From contig CAMEGD010000029.1 in NCBI GenBank assembly GCA_945916025.1, positions 1 through 14,017 of the forward strand: 14,017 bases of DNA, written 5' to 3'. Position numbers and translations under genes: made by a program. Numbering within the stretch: the stretch's first letter is position 1; every line of letters begins with the position of its first letter. The stretch is from an uncultured Clostridia bacterium. GTDB lineage: Bacteria > Bacillota > Clostridia > Tissierellales > Peptoniphilaceae. Shown piece by piece: positions 7,101 through 13,933 of the stretch. Under the pieces are notes generated by a model. That model had not been told where the DNA came from, ran no database searches, and saw only the letters and a program-made list of their open reading frames with translations.

Positions 7101-8137
7101 TTTTCCTCCATAAAATCATCTATTACTTCTTTTACGCTTTTTATTTTATTTATGTCTTTTATATTAGCTCCTGAAAAGACTATACCATCTCTTCCAAAGG
7201 CACTTTCAGATAGAAAATTAGCTAGACAATAATCAGTTTCTAAGGGATTACACCTACTTAGACACTTGTGACAAATTCTTTTTCTAATGGGATTTTTTTC
7301 AATATTTTTTAAAAAGTCATTATTTATTGCCCTTGCATAAAGTCCTGCTGGACTTTTTATTATTTTTAAATCTTGGTCCTTGGCATTTATAATTTGTTGT
7401 TTAAAGCCTTCCTTAGCATCGCATTCCTTAGTAGCTATAAAAGGGGTTCCAAGTTGGATTCCGTGAGCACCAAGGGAAAGAATTTTTAGCATATCTTCTC
7501 TTGTTCTTATGCCTCCTCCACTAAAAACTTTAATATCAGTATGTTCTTTATTATTTATTTCATTTATAAAGGGGATTACTTCTTTTAAAATATCTTCTAG
7601 GCTATCTTTTTTCAAATCTTCTATTTTAAATCCCAAGTGTCCTCCTGCCAATGGCCCCTCAACTACAATAAAGTCTGGGAGTCTATTATAAGACCTCTTC
7701 CACTTTTTAATAATTAAATCTAAAGCTCTTTTACTAGAAACTATTGGCCCAATAATTGTATTTTCATTTACATATTCTGGCAAATCCAATGGAAGGCCTG
7801 CCCCTACTACAATTGCATCAGCCCCATATTCGACTGCCTTTTTCACATAGTGATTAAAGTTTTTTATGGCATGCATAACATTTACAGCTATAATTCCATT
7901 TCCCTGGGATATTCTTTTAGCTTCCTTTATATTTTCCTTTAGGGCAAGGTCGTTATAATAAATTGGGTCTTTATGAAAATCCTCAAAGTAATACCCAGGG
8001 TTTACTCCAGAGATAGTTCCCATTCCTCCATATTTTGCTACAGTCCCTGCTAAACTAGAAAGGGATATTCCAACTCCCATTCCACCTTGAATAATTGGAA
8101 TTGTCATTTTATGATTTTTTAGAATTATCTCTGACAT
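7097..8137 (-). CDS. FabX-like FMN/Fe-S flavoprotein (FabK/nitronate monooxygenase superfamily), candidate unsaturated fatty acid enzyme
   Basis: This 346-residue protein is related to FabK but is not a simple duplicate. It shares the N-terminal PIIQGGMG (14-21), GGH (165-167, H167 matching the FabK active-site histidine) and the phosphate-binding SGGGI (206-210) and GAHGIQLGTPF (223-233) segments of the FMN TIM barrel. It differs by an insertion near residues 45-75 and a C-terminal motif C289-x2-C292-x3-C296-x7-C304, followed by FSGANIKDINKIKSVKEVI. This is the layout of Helicobacter pylori FabX, which uses FMN and a [4Fe-4S] cluster to oxidise and isomerise a C10 acyl-ACP into the cis-3 form for unsaturated fatty acids. 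The gene overlaps fabK by 13 nt and fabD by 4 nt, so it belongs to the pathway. Databases would likely label it nitronate monooxygenase; a detoxification role is less likely here. The superfamily is certain; the FabX function is inferred. Confidence 0.7.
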   Translation of the reverse strand: MSEIILKNHKMTIPIIQGGMGVGISLSSLAGTVAKYGGMGTISGVNPGYYFEDFHKDPIYYNDLALKENIKEAKRISQGNGIIAVNVMHAIKNFNHYVKKAVEYGADAIVVGAGLPLDLPEYVNENTIIGPIVSSKRALDLIIKKWKRSYNRLPDFIVVEGPLAGGHLGFKIEDLKKDSLEDILKEVIPFINEINNKEHTDIKVFSGGGIRTREDMLKILSLGAHGIQLGTPFIATKECDAKEGFKQQIINAKDQDLKIIKSPAGLYARAINNDFLKNIEKNPIRKRICHKCLSRCNPLETDYCLANFLSESAFGRDGIVFSGANIKDINKIKSVKEVIDDFMEEK

Positions 8138-9054
8138 AAGTTTCTCTTTTCTTCTTTATAGTCCCTATATAGGCTCTCAAAAATTTCCTTTAGAGGTCTT
8201 ATTTCCTTTATACAATCTACAACTTGGCCACACATTAATGAGCCATTTACTATGTTCCCATCATATACTGCCTTTTTTAAAGACCCTACCATTAGTAGCT
8301 CCAAATCTTCAACTGAGGCATTAGATTTCTCTTTTTCTATATAGTTATTAGAAAAAGAATTTTTTAATAGCCTTGTTGGATATCCTTTTATTCTTCCTAT
8401 TACAGTAACGTGGCTAGATTTAGCTTTTATTATCTTATCTTTATAGTTTTCATGAATCGGACATTCTTCTGCTCCTAGTAAAATAGTTCCAAGTTGTACT
8501 CCTGTAGCTCCTAAAACTTCAGCAGCTAATACTTGTTTACCTGATCCTATTCCCCCAGCACAAACTAAGGGTATATTTATTTGTCCTTGAATTTCATTCA
8601 TTAGGACCATAGTGGTAAGATCTCCAATATGGCCTCCAGCTTCTAGACCCTCTGCTATTATTCCATCAGCTCCTGCTCTTTCCATCCTAATGGCAAGTGC
8701 CTTATTGGATACTACAGGATAAACTAAGGCACCACTTTCCTTTAGTCTTTTTATATAAGGGGCAGGGTTTCCAGCTCCACTAGTTACTAGCTTTATTTTA
8801 GAATCACAAACAAGGTCTATTATCCCTTCAATTTCCCTATGGAGCATTAGAATATTAACTCCAAAGGGCTTATCCGTAAGTGATTTGCAAATTTCTATTT
8901 CTTCTTTTATTTTACTTAAAGAAATCCCTCCAGTGGCAATTAGGCCAAGACCTCCTGCGTTTGATACTTGAGCGGCAAATTTTCCACTTGCTATATGAGC
9001 CATTCCTCCTTGGATAAAAGGATATTTTATACCTAATATTTCATTAATTTTCAT
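8125..9054 (-). CDS. fabK: FabK, FMN-dependent enoyl-ACP reductase II
   Basis: This 309-residue TIM-barrel flavoprotein reduces trans-2-enoyl-ACP with NAD(P)H, the last step of the cycle; it replaces FabI, which is not seen in the window. It matches the streptococcal FabK pattern throughout: YPFIQGGMA (11-19), LTDKPFGVNI (59-68), SGAGNP (92-97), EGLEAGGHIG (135-144) with the active-site H142, CAGGIGSG (165-172) and GATGVQLGT (182-190). It lacks the cysteine motif of its neighbour. The start at 9054 overlaps the fabH end by 11 nt, with a GGGGA-like site just upstream. The only obvious difference from the streptococcal enzyme is a slightly shorter C-terminus. The call is firm. Confidence 0.94.
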   Translation of the reverse strand: MKINEILGIKYPFIQGGMAHIASGKFAAQVSNAGGLGLIATGGISLSKIKEEIEICKSLTDKPFGVNILMLHREIEGIIDLVCDSKIKLVTSGAGNPAPYIKRLKESGALVYPVVSNKALAIRMERAGADGIIAEGLEAGGHIGDLTTMVLMNEIQGQINIPLVCAGGIGSGKQVLAAEVLGATGVQLGTILLGAEECPIHENYKDKIIKAKSSHVTVIGRIKGYPTRLLKNSFSNNYIEKEKSNASVEDLELLMVGSLKKAVYDGNIVNGSLMCGQVVDCIKEIRPLKEIFESLYRDYKEEKRNLCQR

Positions 9055-9961
9055 TTAATCCCCACTTTACAATTGTAGAACAATAAGTCAGCCCTCCTCC
9101 AAAACCAAAGATTAAAATAGACTGACCATTTTTTAATAGGCATTCTTCTTTCATCTGGTATAGAGATAGGGGTATACTAGCAGAAGATGTATTTCCAAAC
9201 TCTTCAATGTTAGTAAAATACTTATCCTCATGTCCTGTTTTCTTCTTTATATAATCTATAATTCTTAAATTAGCCTGGTGAAGAACCACATGGTCTATGG
9301 AATCAAAGGACCTTTTTGAAAGGTCTAAAAGTTTTTTAATTTCAGGATAAATTATTGAAGTAGCAAACTTAAAAACCTGCCTTCCATTCATTTTCATTTT
9401 TTCATTAGCTTTTAAATAAAGATCATTACTTTTAATAGTTCCATAAATTGAAGGTTGAAAGTCTTCTGTCTTTTCAACTAGACAAATCCCTCCACCATCT
9501 CCAAATAGTATGGCAGTAGACCTGTCATTTAGATCTGTTACTTTACTTAGTTTTTCTATGCCTATACAAAGGGCTAGCTGACCAGGCTCTAAAAACTTTT
9601 CAGCCAAAATAATACTGGCCACGAAGCTGGAACATGCCATATTCATATCAAAGGACATAACTTCCCTATCTAAATTTAATTTTTCATGAACTATAGCAGA
9701 TAGAGTAGGCATTAAAATGTCTGAAGATAGGGTTCCAGTAATAACTAATTTAATTTTCTTCTTCTTATCTTTAGATATGTTTATATTCTTTACTAAATCA
9801 TCTACAATTTCTTCCATGGATAAATCAGTAAATTTCCTAGTTTGTATCCCAGTCCTTTGTCTAATCCACTCATCACTTGTATCTAAATAGGATTCAAAGT
9901 AAGAATTACTTATTGTCTTTTCCCCTTGAAATCCTGCAACATCTATAATCTTTAATCCCAT
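9044..9961 (-). CDS. fabH: FabH, 3-oxoacyl-ACP synthase III
   Basis: The 305-residue initiating condensing enzyme joins acetyl-CoA (or a branched acyl-CoA) to malonyl-ACP. The Cys-His-Asn triad is visible: C110 in NMACSSF, H228 in LHQAN and N257 in FGNTSSASIP. The N-terminal TSDEWIRQRTGI (28-39) and the glycine-rich FGGGLTY end are family hallmarks. It is somewhat short compared with the usual 310-330 residues. It starts at ATG 9961, overlapping the accA end by 10 nt. The ribosome binding site is weak (AAAGG about 14 nt upstream), so coupling to accA translation is likely. Primer preference cannot be read from the sequence. Confidence 0.94.
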   Translation of the reverse strand: MGLKIIDVAGFQGEKTISNSYFESYLDTSDEWIRQRTGIQTRKFTDLSMEEIVDDLVKNINISKDKKKKIKLVITGTLSSDILMPTLSAIVHEKLNLDREVMSFDMNMACSSFVASIILAEKFLEPGQLALCIGIEKLSKVTDLNDRSTAILFGDGGGICLVEKTEDFQPSIYGTIKSNDLYLKANEKMKMNGRQVFKFATSIIYPEIKKLLDLSKRSFDSIDHVVLHQANLRIIDYIKKKTGHEDKYFTNIEEFGNTSSASIPLSLYQMKEECLLKNGQSILIFGFGGGLTYCSTIVKWGLNEN

Positions 9962-10788
9962 CTTAGTTCACTAAACCTTTTTCTTCGCTTTATTAACAAA
10001 TCTGATTTTCTAACCCTAGATAACTTATTTAAAGCCTTTTTTATGGAAGCTCTTAGTCTCTTATAGTTTTCCTTAAATTCTTCCCTACCTAGTCCTTCTT
10101 TTTCCTTTACAACTTCATCTGCTATTTTAAATTTAAGTAAATCATAGGAGGTAAGTTTCATTAGGTTCATAGCTTCTTTTGCCCTTTTGGCATCCTTCCA
10201 CAAAATAGAAGCAAAACCTTCTGGGGATAAAATTGAGTATATGGAATTTTCCATCATGATAAGGTAGTCACTAAGTCCTAAAGCTATAGCTCCTCCACTA
10301 GCAGCCTCTCCAGTAATAACGGTAACTATTGGGACATTTAAGTTAGTCATTGTATATATGGAATTTGCTATTGCACTAGCTTGGCCCCTTTCTTCCGCAC
10401 CTATACCTGGATATGCCCCAGGAGTATCTATAAATATTATTAGGTTTCTATTAAACTTTTCAGCCTGCTTCATAATCCTTATGGCCTTTCTATAGCCTTC
10501 AGGTCCAACCATGCCGAAGTTATATTCTACACATTCTTCAGTGTTTCTTCCCTTATTTAAAGAAATAAAGTTTACAACTTGGCCTTCAAATTCTCCAATA
10601 CCACATAAAATAGCCTTGTCTTCACCATAGTACCTATCCCCATGAAGATAAATCGGATCTTTGATTAAATTTTCTATAAAGTCTATTCCCTTGGGCCTAT
10701 CCTTGTCCCTAGATAGGTAGACTCTTTCATAAGCCTTACTAGGTTTTTTTAATAGACTATTTTCAAATAAATTGTTTTTCTCGTTCAT
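9952..10788 (-). CDS. accA: AccA, acetyl-CoA carboxylase carboxyltransferase alpha subunit
   Basis: This 278-residue subunit pairs with AccD to move the carboxyl group from carboxybiotin on AccB to acetyl-CoA. Recognisable segments: HGDRYYGED (49-57), GRNTEE (80-85), NFGMVGPEGYRKA (90-102), DTPGAYPGIGAEERGQ (121-136) and the oxyanion-type GEAASGGA (160-167). It is shorter than the E. coli protein (~319 residues), as is common in Gram-positive bacteria. It starts at ATG 10788, 2 nt after accD; its AGGAG ribosome binding site lies inside the last codons of accD. The tail is rich in Lys and Arg (residues ~245-275), of unknown meaning. The call is firm. Confidence 0.95.
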   Translation of the reverse strand: MNEKNNLFENSLLKKPSKAYERVYLSRDKDRPKGIDFIENLIKDPIYLHGDRYYGEDKAILCGIGEFEGQVVNFISLNKGRNTEECVEYNFGMVGPEGYRKAIRIMKQAEKFNRNLIIFIDTPGAYPGIGAEERGQASAIANSIYTMTNLNVPIVTVITGEAASGGAIALGLSDYLIMMENSIYSILSPEGFASILWKDAKRAKEAMNLMKLTSYDLLKFKIADEVVKEKEGLGREEFKENYKRLRASIKKALNKLSRVRKSDLLIKRRKRFSELRWD

Positions 10789-10790
10789 TT

Positions 10791-11651
10791 TTATCTCCTG
10801 TGGTAAGCCAAAATTTTAGAAATGTATTGTTTTTGATCTTTTCTTTGGACGATATCATCTAAAAATCCATGATTAAACAAAAACTCCGAAGTTTGAAAAT
10901 CTTCTGGTAATTTTTGTCTAATGGTTTGTTCAATTACTCTTCTTCCTGTAAAGCCAATCCTAGCCTTTGGTTCTCCAATTATAATATCTGCAAGACTAGC
11001 AAAAGAGGCAGAAACTCCCCCAGTCGTAGGGTCTGTAAGTAAGGCTAAAAATAAGTTCCCCTCATCAGAATGTTCCCTAACTCCAAAGGAAGTGTTTGCC
11101 ATTTGAACTAGGGAAAATATCCCTTCTTGCATTCTAGCCCCTCCTGATGCACAGACTCCTAGAACTGGTAGTCTTTCAGACCTTGCCATATCAAAGCACT
11201 TTACAATACCCTTTCCTACATATTGACCCATGCTTCCCATCATAAAAACAGGATTCATAAAAAAAGAATAGAGGGGACTTCCTCCAATAATTCCCTTAAC
11301 TAGAATAAGCCCCTCTTCATATCCTGTACTTGACCTTAAGTTTTTCTTCTTTTCCCTATATTCTGGAAAATTCAAAGGGTCAAAGTCCTTAAGATTTAGT
11401 TTTATAATTTCGTAGGAATCAAATAAAGAATCTATTCTAAGTTTTATATCAAAAGTATAGTGATGATTACAACTTGGACAAACATATAAGTTATTTTCAA
11501 GTTCCCTATAAGTAAATAGCTTTTGGCATGATACACAAGTCTCTATCCTCTTTTTAGGCTCTTTGTTTACACTTGCTCTTTCCCTAATCTCACTTCTTCT
11601 AGATTTTATTTTTTTAAAAATCGAAAACTTTTTATCGAAATAATCTTTCAC
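10791..11651 (-). CDS. accD: AccD, acetyl-CoA carboxylase carboxyltransferase beta subunit
   Basis: This 286-residue subunit forms the carboxyltransferase with AccA. The N-terminal zinc ribbon is complete: C39-x2-C42 and C58-x2-C61. The crotonase-fold core has VCASGGARMQEG (166-177) and, further on, LTDPTTGGVSASFASLAD and IGEPKARIGFTGRRVIEQT, all diagnostic for AccD. The start is a GTG (11651-11649), not an ATG. It overlaps the accC TGA as GTGA and has GGAGG 7 nt upstream inside the accC end, so this start is well supported. The first ~30 residues are highly basic, as in other AccD proteins. The call is firm. Confidence 0.95.
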   Translation of the reverse strand: MKDYFDKKFSIFKKIKSRRSEIRERASVNKEPKKRIETCVSCQKLFTYRELENNLYVCPSCNHHYTFDIKLRIDSLFDSYEIIKLNLKDFDPLNFPEYREKKKNLRSSTGYEEGLILVKGIIGGSPLYSFFMNPVFMMGSMGQYVGKGIVKCFDMARSERLPVLGVCASGGARMQEGIFSLVQMANTSFGVREHSDEGNLFLALLTDPTTGGVSASFASLADIIIGEPKARIGFTGRRVIEQTIRQKLPEDFQTSEFLFNHGFLDDIVQRKDQKQYISKILAYHRR

Positions 11652-13018
11652 CTATATTCCTCCATAAGGGCTAAAATAGATGGAAGTTTTTCATCCATAA
11701 AAGAAGTAGTGTAGGTCCCCTTAATAAAATCTTTATCAAAGGTAATTGCATAGGATAAATAAAGGTTTGTGTTTACTCCCTCAACTACAGTTTCTTCTAT
11801 TGCCCTTCTCATTTTTTTAATTGCCCCTAGTCTAGTTTTATCAAATACAATTATCTTACCTATCATAGAGTCATAATAAGGACTTATAGTAGCCCCAGTG
11901 TATAAGGCAGAGTCAAACCTGGTATTTACTCCTCCTGGAGGATATAGATAATTTATTTTTCCAGATTCTGGTCTAAAATTATTAAGGGGATTTTCTGCAT
12001 TTAGCCTACATTCAATTGCATAGCCTAAGGGTTTTATATCTTCTTCCTTGTATCTTAAATAAAAACCAGAAGCAATTCTTATTTGTTCCTTCACTAAATC
12101 GATACCTGTGATCATCTCTGTAACAGGATGCTCAACCTGTAATCTAGTATTCATCTCAATAAAGTAAAAGTTATGGTTTTCATCTAAAATAAACTCAACT
12201 GTTCCAGCATTTACATAATTACAAGCCTTAGCAGCTAAAATAGCCTGTTCACTTAAAGATTTGCTGATATCCTTAGGAAGTCCAAAGGCAGGTGCCTCTT
12301 CAATTAGTTTTTGGTTGTTCCTTTGGATTGAACAATTCCTCTCATATAAAGAGATTACATTTCCATGTTCATCAGCTAATATTTGAACTTCTATGTGTTT
12401 AGGCTTGATAATTAATTTCTCAATATAGATTCTGTCATCATTGAAAGCGGCTAAAGATTCTGACTTTGCAGACTCATAAGAATTTTTAAGGTCTTCTTTT
12501 TTATAAACCATTCTCATGCCCTTCCCCCCTCCACCTCCAGCGGCCTTTAATAAAAGAGGATAACCAATTTTTTCAGCAAACTCTTCCACTTCTTCATAGG
12601 TTTCTAACTTGTCTTCAGACCCTGGAACAATATTCACTCCTACTTTTTTCATAAGATTTCTAGCCGAGATTTTATCCCCCATGAGACTAATAGTATCCCA
12701 CTTAGGTCCTATAAATTTAAGTCCTTCTTCCTCTACCCTCTTAGCGAAATTAGGATTTTCAGATAAAAAGCCATAACCAGGGTGAATAGCATCACATTTT
12801 TTTAATTTTGCAACATATATTATTGTCTCTCCCATTAAATAAGATTCACTAGACCTTGGACCACCAATACAGACAGCTTCATCAGCATAAGAAATGTAGC
12901 TTTCATTTGCATCTGCCGAAGAATAAACAGCTACAGTTTTAATTTGGAGCTCTTTACAGGCTCTTATAATCCTAAGGGCAATTTCTCCTCTATTTGCTAC
13001 TAAAACTTTCCTTATCAT
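11648..13018 (-). CDS. accC: AccC, biotin carboxylase
   Basis: The 456-residue ATP-grasp enzyme carboxylates the biotin on AccB using ATP and bicarbonate. Visible residues follow E. coli numbering closely: K116, K159, the glycine-rich GGGGGKGM loop (161-168), E288, and the bicarbonate and biotin site R292-Q294-V295-E296 in NTRLQVEHPVTE, with R338 in ECRLN. The biotin carboxylase N-terminal VANRGEIALRIIRA (7-20) and HPGYGFLSEN (79-88) are also present. One small deviation is QRNNQK (232-237), where E. coli has QRRHQK. The start at 13018 directly abuts the accB stop, with an AGGT-type ribosome binding site. The length is normal and the call is firm. Confidence 0.96.
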   Translation of the reverse strand: MIRKVLVANRGEIALRIIRACKELQIKTVAVYSSADANESYISYADEAVCIGGPRSSESYLMGETIIYVAKLKKCDAIHPGYGFLSENPNFAKRVEEEGLKFIGPKWDTISLMGDKISARNLMKKVGVNIVPGSEDKLETYEEVEEFAEKIGYPLLLKAAGGGGGKGMRMVYKKEDLKNSYESAKSESLAAFNDDRIYIEKLIIKPKHIEVQILADEHGNVISLYERNCSIQRNNQKLIEEAPAFGLPKDISKSLSEQAILAAKACNYVNAGTVEFILDENHNFYFIEMNTRLQVEHPVTEMITGIDLVKEQIRIASGFYLRYKEEDIKPLGYAIECRLNAENPLNNFRPESGKINYLYPPGGVNTRFDSALYTGATISPYYDSMIGKIIVFDKTRLGAIKKMRRAIEETVVEGVNTNLYLSYAITFDKDFIKGTYTTSFMDEKLPSILALMEEYR

Positions 13019-13456
13019 TTAATTACCTACTTCAAATAAGATGTCGCCAAATTCAACAAGGTCTCCATCCTTAAAGTTTATTTTTCTTATAGTTCCATTA
13101 AAGGGACTAGTAATTTCATTAAACATTTTCATAGCTTCAATAATACACAGGACCTGGCCTTCTTTTACACTATCTCCAAGATTAACTAAAACTTCACTTT
13201 CAGGACTCATTCTAGAATAAAAAATACCTACCATAGGAGACTTTACTTTTTCCAATTTCTCATTTGCAGCCTCTAAAACTTCTACTTTATTTTCTCTAGT
13301 TATGATACTTTCATTTACAGAAGGTATGTCAGCTTCCCTAGATTTAGTTAATGAATCCTTACTAAGTTCAAGACTAAAATCAACCCCTTGGTACTTTAAA
13401 TAGGTAATATTTAATTTTGAAAACTCTTTTAGTAGATTTTCTAACTTATTTTCCAT
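13019..13456 (-). CDS. accB: AccB, biotin carboxyl carrier protein of acetyl-CoA carboxylase
   Basis: This 145-residue carrier shuttles carboxybiotin between AccC and AccA/AccD. The C-terminal biotinyl domain (about residues 70-145) contains EAMKMFNEI with the biotinylated K110, preceded by VKSPMVGIFY (71-80) and followed by the NGTIRKI turn. The N-terminal part (1-35) resembles the AccB oligomerisation segment, and the middle (35-70) is a low-complexity, polar linker. It starts 1 nt after the acpP stop. No ribosome binding site is visible in front of it (the upstream bases are nearly all A and T), so it is probably translated by ribosomes finishing acpP. The call is firm. Confidence 0.95.
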   Translation of the reverse strand: MENKLENLLKEFSKLNITYLKYQGVDFSLELSKDSLTKSREADIPSVNESIITRENKVEVLEAANEKLEKVKSPMVGIFYSRMSPESEVLVNLGDSVKEGQVLCIIEAMKMFNEITSPFNGTIRKINFKDGDLVEFGDILFEVGN

Positions 13457-13457
13457 T

Positions 13458-13676
13458 TTAAATAATATTAATAATATCTTGGACAGTTCTAATATTCTCT
13501 AAATCTGAATCAGGAATAGAAACCCCAAATTCTTCCTCAATAGCCATAGTAAGTTCAACTATGTCAAGGGAATCTATCTCTAAGTCCTCAACTAGATTAG
13601 TTTCTGGTTTAACATACTCAATTTCACAACCAAAATTTTCAGCAATAAGTTCCTTTAATCTATTAATTTTTTCCAT
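13458..13676 (-). CDS. acpP: AcpP, acyl carrier protein
   Basis: The 72-residue acidic, helical carrier holds all growing acyl chains on a phosphopantetheine attached to S36 in the DLEIDSLD motif. The following VELTMAIEEEFGVSIPD helix and the DLENIRTVQDI end are standard. The start is taken at ATG 13676, not at the in-frame ATG 13691: the GGAGG ribosome binding site (13689-13685) lies between them, 8 nt before ATG 13676, so the upstream ATG would be part of that site. It is the first gene of the fatty acid operon, directly behind the promoter at 13740-13712. Placing the carrier first is consistent with its need for high expression. The call is firm. Confidence 0.95.
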   Translation of the reverse strand: MEKINRLKELIAENFGCEIEYVKPETNLVEDLEIDSLDIVELTMAIEEEFGVSIPDSDLENIRTVQDIINII

Positions 13677-13684
13677 TTTTATTT

Positions 13685-13689
13685 CCTCC
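13685..13689 (-). promoter_or_regulatory. Ribosome binding site that sets the acpP start
   Basis: The minus strand reads GGAGG, followed by an 8-nt AT spacer and ATG 13676. Because the site begins within the upstream in-frame ATG (13691-13689), it selects the downstream start and a 72-residue protein. Confidence 0.85.
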
Positions 13690-13711
13690 ATTTAGTTAAA
13701 TTTTCTTAATC

Positions 13712-13740
13712 ATTATAATATAAAGTATATATTATTTCAA
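13712..13740 (-). promoter_or_regulatory. Sigma-A type promoter of the fatty acid synthesis operon
   Basis: The minus strand has TTGAAA (13740-13735), a 17-nt spacer and a perfect TATAAT (13717-13712). Transcription should start near 13705, giving a leader of roughly 30 nt with no room for a riboswitch. It is the best promoter match in the window and is placed directly before acpP. AT-rich sequence upstream may act as an UP element. Confidence 0.8.
13715..13735 (-). promoter_or_regulatory. Candidate operator: inverted repeat across the promoter spacer and -10 element
   Basis: ATAATATA, a 5-nt centre (TACTT) and TATATTAT form a perfect 8-bp inverted repeat on the minus strand. It fills the spacer between -35 and -10 and includes the first three bases of the TATAAT. 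A MarR-type dimer bound there would block RNA polymerase. It is made only of A and T in its arms, so chance is a real alternative, and it does not match the streptococcal FabT box. Confidence 0.35.
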
Positions 13741-13749
13741 TCTTTTTAT

Positions 13750-13763
13750 ATAAAATATTTTAT
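13750..13763. repeat. 14-bp perfect palindrome upstream of the operon promoter
   Basis: ATAAAATATTTTAT reads the same on both strands and ends 10 nt upstream of the -35 hexamer. It could be a second protein-binding site, part of an AT-rich UP element, or chance in AT-rich DNA. Confidence 0.4.
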
Positions 13764-13794
13764 GTCTTTAACAATTTTTATAAAACCATCACAA

Positions 13795-13829
13795 AAACCA
13801 CTTAGTTTATAAGTTTTACTAAGTGGTTT
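13795..13829 (-). terminator. 12-bp hairpin, probable minus-strand terminator upstream of the operon
   Basis: AAACCACTTAGT (13795-13806) pairs perfectly with ACTAAGTGGTTT (13818-13829) around an 11-nt loop. On the minus strand the stem ends in a run of five T, on the plus strand in only three. It is therefore most likely a minus-strand terminator, acting as a second barrier between the tRNA gene and the fatty acid promoter. Confidence 0.6.
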
Positions 13830-13891
13830 AAAGTTTATAATATAAATCTTTAATTATAGATTTGGTCCATAGAAAAGATATTTTTATACAT

Positions 13892-13924
13892 AAAAAAACC
13901 TAGGTACAAATTAGTAACTAGGTT
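13892..13924 (-). terminator. Rho-independent terminator of the tRNA-Trp transcript
   Basis: On the minus strand AACCTAG (13924-13918) pairs with CTAGGTT (13903-13897). Three more inner pairs (TAC with GTA) follow after one mismatch. The stem runs straight into a seven-T tract. It lies 10 nt past the tRNA 3' end. Confidence 0.85.
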
Positions 13925-13933
13925 AATTATTAT

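Noticed and set aside
7097..8137. Reading this gene as a nitronate monooxygenase for nitroalkane detoxification
   Set aside because: It is embedded with overlaps on both sides in a fatty acid operon and carries a four-cysteine motif as in FabX, so a pathway role is more likely.
13458..13691. acpP starting at ATG 13691
   Set aside because: The GGAGG ribosome binding site overlaps that ATG and is ideally spaced for ATG 13676; acyl carrier proteins usually begin near that point.
13830..13891. A small RNA gene between the two hairpins
   Set aside because: There is a TATAAT-like hexamer but no acceptable -35 element, and the transcript would be mostly the terminator hairpin. It is kept only as an alternative explanation in the findings.
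13677..13930. A riboswitch, T-box leader or FapR-type operator before acpP
   Set aside because: The predicted leader is only ~30 nt, no conserved riboswitch or T-box elements are seen, and no FapR-like inverted repeat was recognised.
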